Shown piece after piece: positions 5,418-7,045 of a DNA stretch of 7,045 bases (the stretch's first letter is position 1; every line of letters starts with the position of its first letter). This stretch comes from Methylomonas sp. (lineage in GTDB: Bacteria > Pseudomonadota > Gammaproteobacteria > Methylococcales > Methylomonadaceae), in assembly GCA_026990815.1 (NCBI GenBank), contig JALXCS010000113.1, forward strand, positions 1 through 7,045. The letters are read 5' to 3'. The notes under the pieces were generated by a model, which searched no databases, was not told where the DNA came from, and worked only from the letters and a program-made list of their open reading frames with translations. Both the position numbers and the translations under genes were made by a program.

Positions 5418-7045
5418 ATGCAAAATCATTTCCCAGTCTGGAAAAACGCACTTATCATCATCTTCTGCTTGTTGGGGCTACTTTACGCTTTACCTAATCT
5501 ATATGGCGATGATCCATCTGTTCAGATTTCACCCCTCAAAGAAGATAACAAAATCAATGAGGAACGCATCAAACAGATTGAAGAAATCCTGAACCAAAAA
5601 AACCTCAAACCCAAAGTAATTGAAACGGAAAACAACCAAGTTTTGATCAGGTTTCAAGACCCTGAAATTCAGTTACAGGCAGCAGATATTCTTCGCGAAC
5701 AGATGGGGGACACATACACTGTAGCGTTAAATCTTGCGCCAGCAACTCCAGAATGGTTGCAAGCCATTGGCGCTGAACCGATGTATTTAGGTCTGGATTT
5801 ACGAGGTGGAGTGCATTTTTTACTTGAAGTTGATATGGAGGCTGCGGTTAAACAGGCCGAGGAACGGTATATCAGTGACATAAGGTCGGCATTAAGGACT
5901 GAAAAAATTCGTTATCAACAAGTTGCCAAAGATCGTGGTTTTATTAAAGTCAAGCTGAAAACAGCCCAGGATGCCGAAAAAGCTGCCGCTGTTATCAGTC
6001 GTGAATTTCGCAGTCTGGATATGAAGCAGACAGGTGATCCAAGCATTTGGCTGGTTGCTTTATCTGAAACCGAAATAAAGGAAATTAAAAAATTTGCTCT
6101 GGATCAGAACATTACAACTCTCCGTAACCGGGTTAATGAATTAGGGGTTGCGGAACCGGTTATTCAACAGCAGGGTGATAATCGAATTGTAGTTCAGTTA
6201 CCCGGTGTTCAAGATACTGTAAGAGCCAAAGAAATATTGGGAACTACCGCAACGTTGGAGTATCGTTTGGTCGATACCGAACATGATATTCAGCAGGCCA
6301 TGAAAGGGCGAGTGCCAGTTGGCTCCAAGTTATATCATGATAAGGATGGTAACCCGGTCTTGTTAAAAAGACGGGTTATCGTGACCGGAGATCAGATCGT
6401 TGACGCTTCTTCCGGAATGGATCAAAACGGTTCACCAGCCGTATTTATTACCCTGAACGGGGTTGGCGCAAAGAAAATGGGGAAATTTTCCCGAAGCCAT
6501 ATTGGTAAACCGATGGCAGTGGTGTTTATCGAGTATAAAACTGAAACACGCATGGTGGATGGTAAAAAAGTCCGCAAGAAAAAGAAAGTGGAAAAAGTAA
6601 TCAGTGTTGCTACGATCCGGGATGCTTTTAGTAAACGTTTTCAAACAACTGGTCTTGACAGTACCACGGAAGCAAGAAATCTGGCGCTACTGCTGAGGGC
6701 AGGGGCATTGGCTGCACCAGTCGATATTATTGAAGAAAGGACAGTTGGTCCCAGCCTCGGCAAAGATAATATTGAAAAAGGCTTGATTTCTGTGGTTGTC
6801 GGTTTTGTTTTGGTTCTGGTATTTATGGCGTTGTACTATAAGGTTTTTGGTCTGGTTGCCGATTTGGCCCTGGCTTTTAATCTGGTCATCATTATTGCTA
6901 TTTTATCGCTGCTTCAGGCAACTTTGACATTACCGGGCATTGCCGGGATTGTTTTGACGGTGGGTATGGCTGTTGATGCCAACGTTTTGATTTTTGAAAG
7001 AATCAAAGAAGAGCTGAAAATCAGCAACACGCCCCAGTCAAGTAT
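5418..7045 (+). CDS. secD: Protein translocase subunit SecD, cut by the right edge
   Basis: SecD with SecF forms an RND-type membrane complex that uses the proton gradient to pull exported proteins through SecYEG from the periplasmic side. The first 542 residues are present. E. coli SecD has 615, so roughly 70-90 are missing. The layout is as expected: first membrane helix (about 10-26), the LGLDLRGG motif (124-131), a large periplasmic domain including LRNRVNELGVAEP (235-247), LLLRAGAL (424-431), then ERTVGPSLGKDNIEKG (440-455) entering the second helix (about 457-473). Further helices follow, and VGMAVDANVLIFERIKEEL (515-533) contains the conserved membrane Asp (D520). The ATG is chosen because the first helix follows directly; only a weak GGA (5409-5411) serves as ribosome binding site. 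A lysine-rich patch (383-390) lies in the periplasmic domain. secF should follow beyond the window. Confidence 0.97.
   Translation, partial: MQNHFPVWKNALIIIFCLLGLLYALPNLYGDDPSVQISPLKEDNKINEERIKQIEEILNQKNLKPKVIETENNQVLIRFQDPEIQLQAADILREQMGDTYTVALNLAPATPEWLQAIGAEPMYLGLDLRGGVHFLLEVDMEAAVKQAEERYISDIRSALRTEKIRYQQVAKDRGFIKVKLKTAQDAEKAAAVISREFRSLDMKQTGDPSIWLVALSETEIKEIKKFALDQNITTLRNRVNELGVAEPVIQQQGDNRIVVQLPGVQDTVRAKEILGTTATLEYRLVDTEHDIQQAMKGRVPVGSKLYHDKDGNPVLLKRRVIVTGDQIVDASSGMDQNGSPAVFITLNGVGAKKMGKFSRSHIGKPMAVVFIEYKTETRMVDGKKVRKKKKVEKVISVATIRDAFSKRFQTTGLDSTTEARNLALLLRAGALAAPVDIIEERTVGPSLGKDNIEKGLISVVVGFVLVLVFMALYYKVFGLVADLALAFNLVIIIAILSLLQATLTLPGIAGIVLTVGMAVDANVLIFERIKEELKISNTPQSS

Noticed and set aside
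5371..5592. 73-residue open frame overlapping the yajC-secD hairpin and the secD start
   Set aside because: It overlaps the secD coding start in another frame, starts inside the hairpin and resembles no protein. A VemP/SecM-like arrest peptide was considered, but there is no signal peptide followed by an arrest motif.
1..7045. tRNA or rRNA genes, CRISPR arrays, complete insertion sequences, phage genes or a multi-gene defence island
   Set aside because: No cloverleaf or TTCGAAT-type arm, no regularly spaced repeats, and no transposase, integrase or nuclease genes were seen. The only defence-like hint is the partial SNF2 gene, which is not enough on its own.

Overview
The window looks like an ordinary chromosomal stretch of a gammaproteobacterium. 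The tgt-yajC-secD order and the close match of Tgt and SecD to the enterobacterial proteins support this. The moderate GC content, a REP-like fragment and the long SNF2 helicase would fit a methanotroph of the Methylococcales, but that genus-level guess comes from general resemblance only.

Left part (1-2196): the 3' end of a large SNF2-family ATPase gene on the plus strand, open at the left edge. Its helicase core is followed by a Q/E/T/S-rich linker and a C-terminal extension of about 195 residues, whose last part resembles a HEPN-type helical domain. A gene-free stretch of about 350 bases follows, holding a degenerate REP-like sequence and an inverted repeat.

Middle part (2197-3824): three genes on the minus strand. 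In transcription order they are a 78-residue conserved protein with a TPR-like look, a classical short-chain dehydrogenase/reductase (SDR) whose start lies 20 bases inside the first gene, and, after an apparent Rho-independent terminator, a DUF3135 protein. The first two probably form an operon, read from a promoter lying back to back with the tgt promoter.

Right part (3825-7045): tgt (queuosine modification of tRNA), yajC and secD (accessory part of the Sec translocon), on the plus strand. This is the conserved gammaproteobacterial tgt-yajC-secD-secF block. secD is cut by the right edge after 542 codons, and secF is expected next. queA, often found directly before tgt, is absent here. A perfect 13-bp stem-loop lies between yajC and secD.

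I found no tRNA, rRNA, CRISPR array, complete insertion sequence or recognisable defence cassette. The points most worth a second look are the helicase C-terminal extension, the yajC-secD hairpin and the overlapping divergent promoters before tgt.
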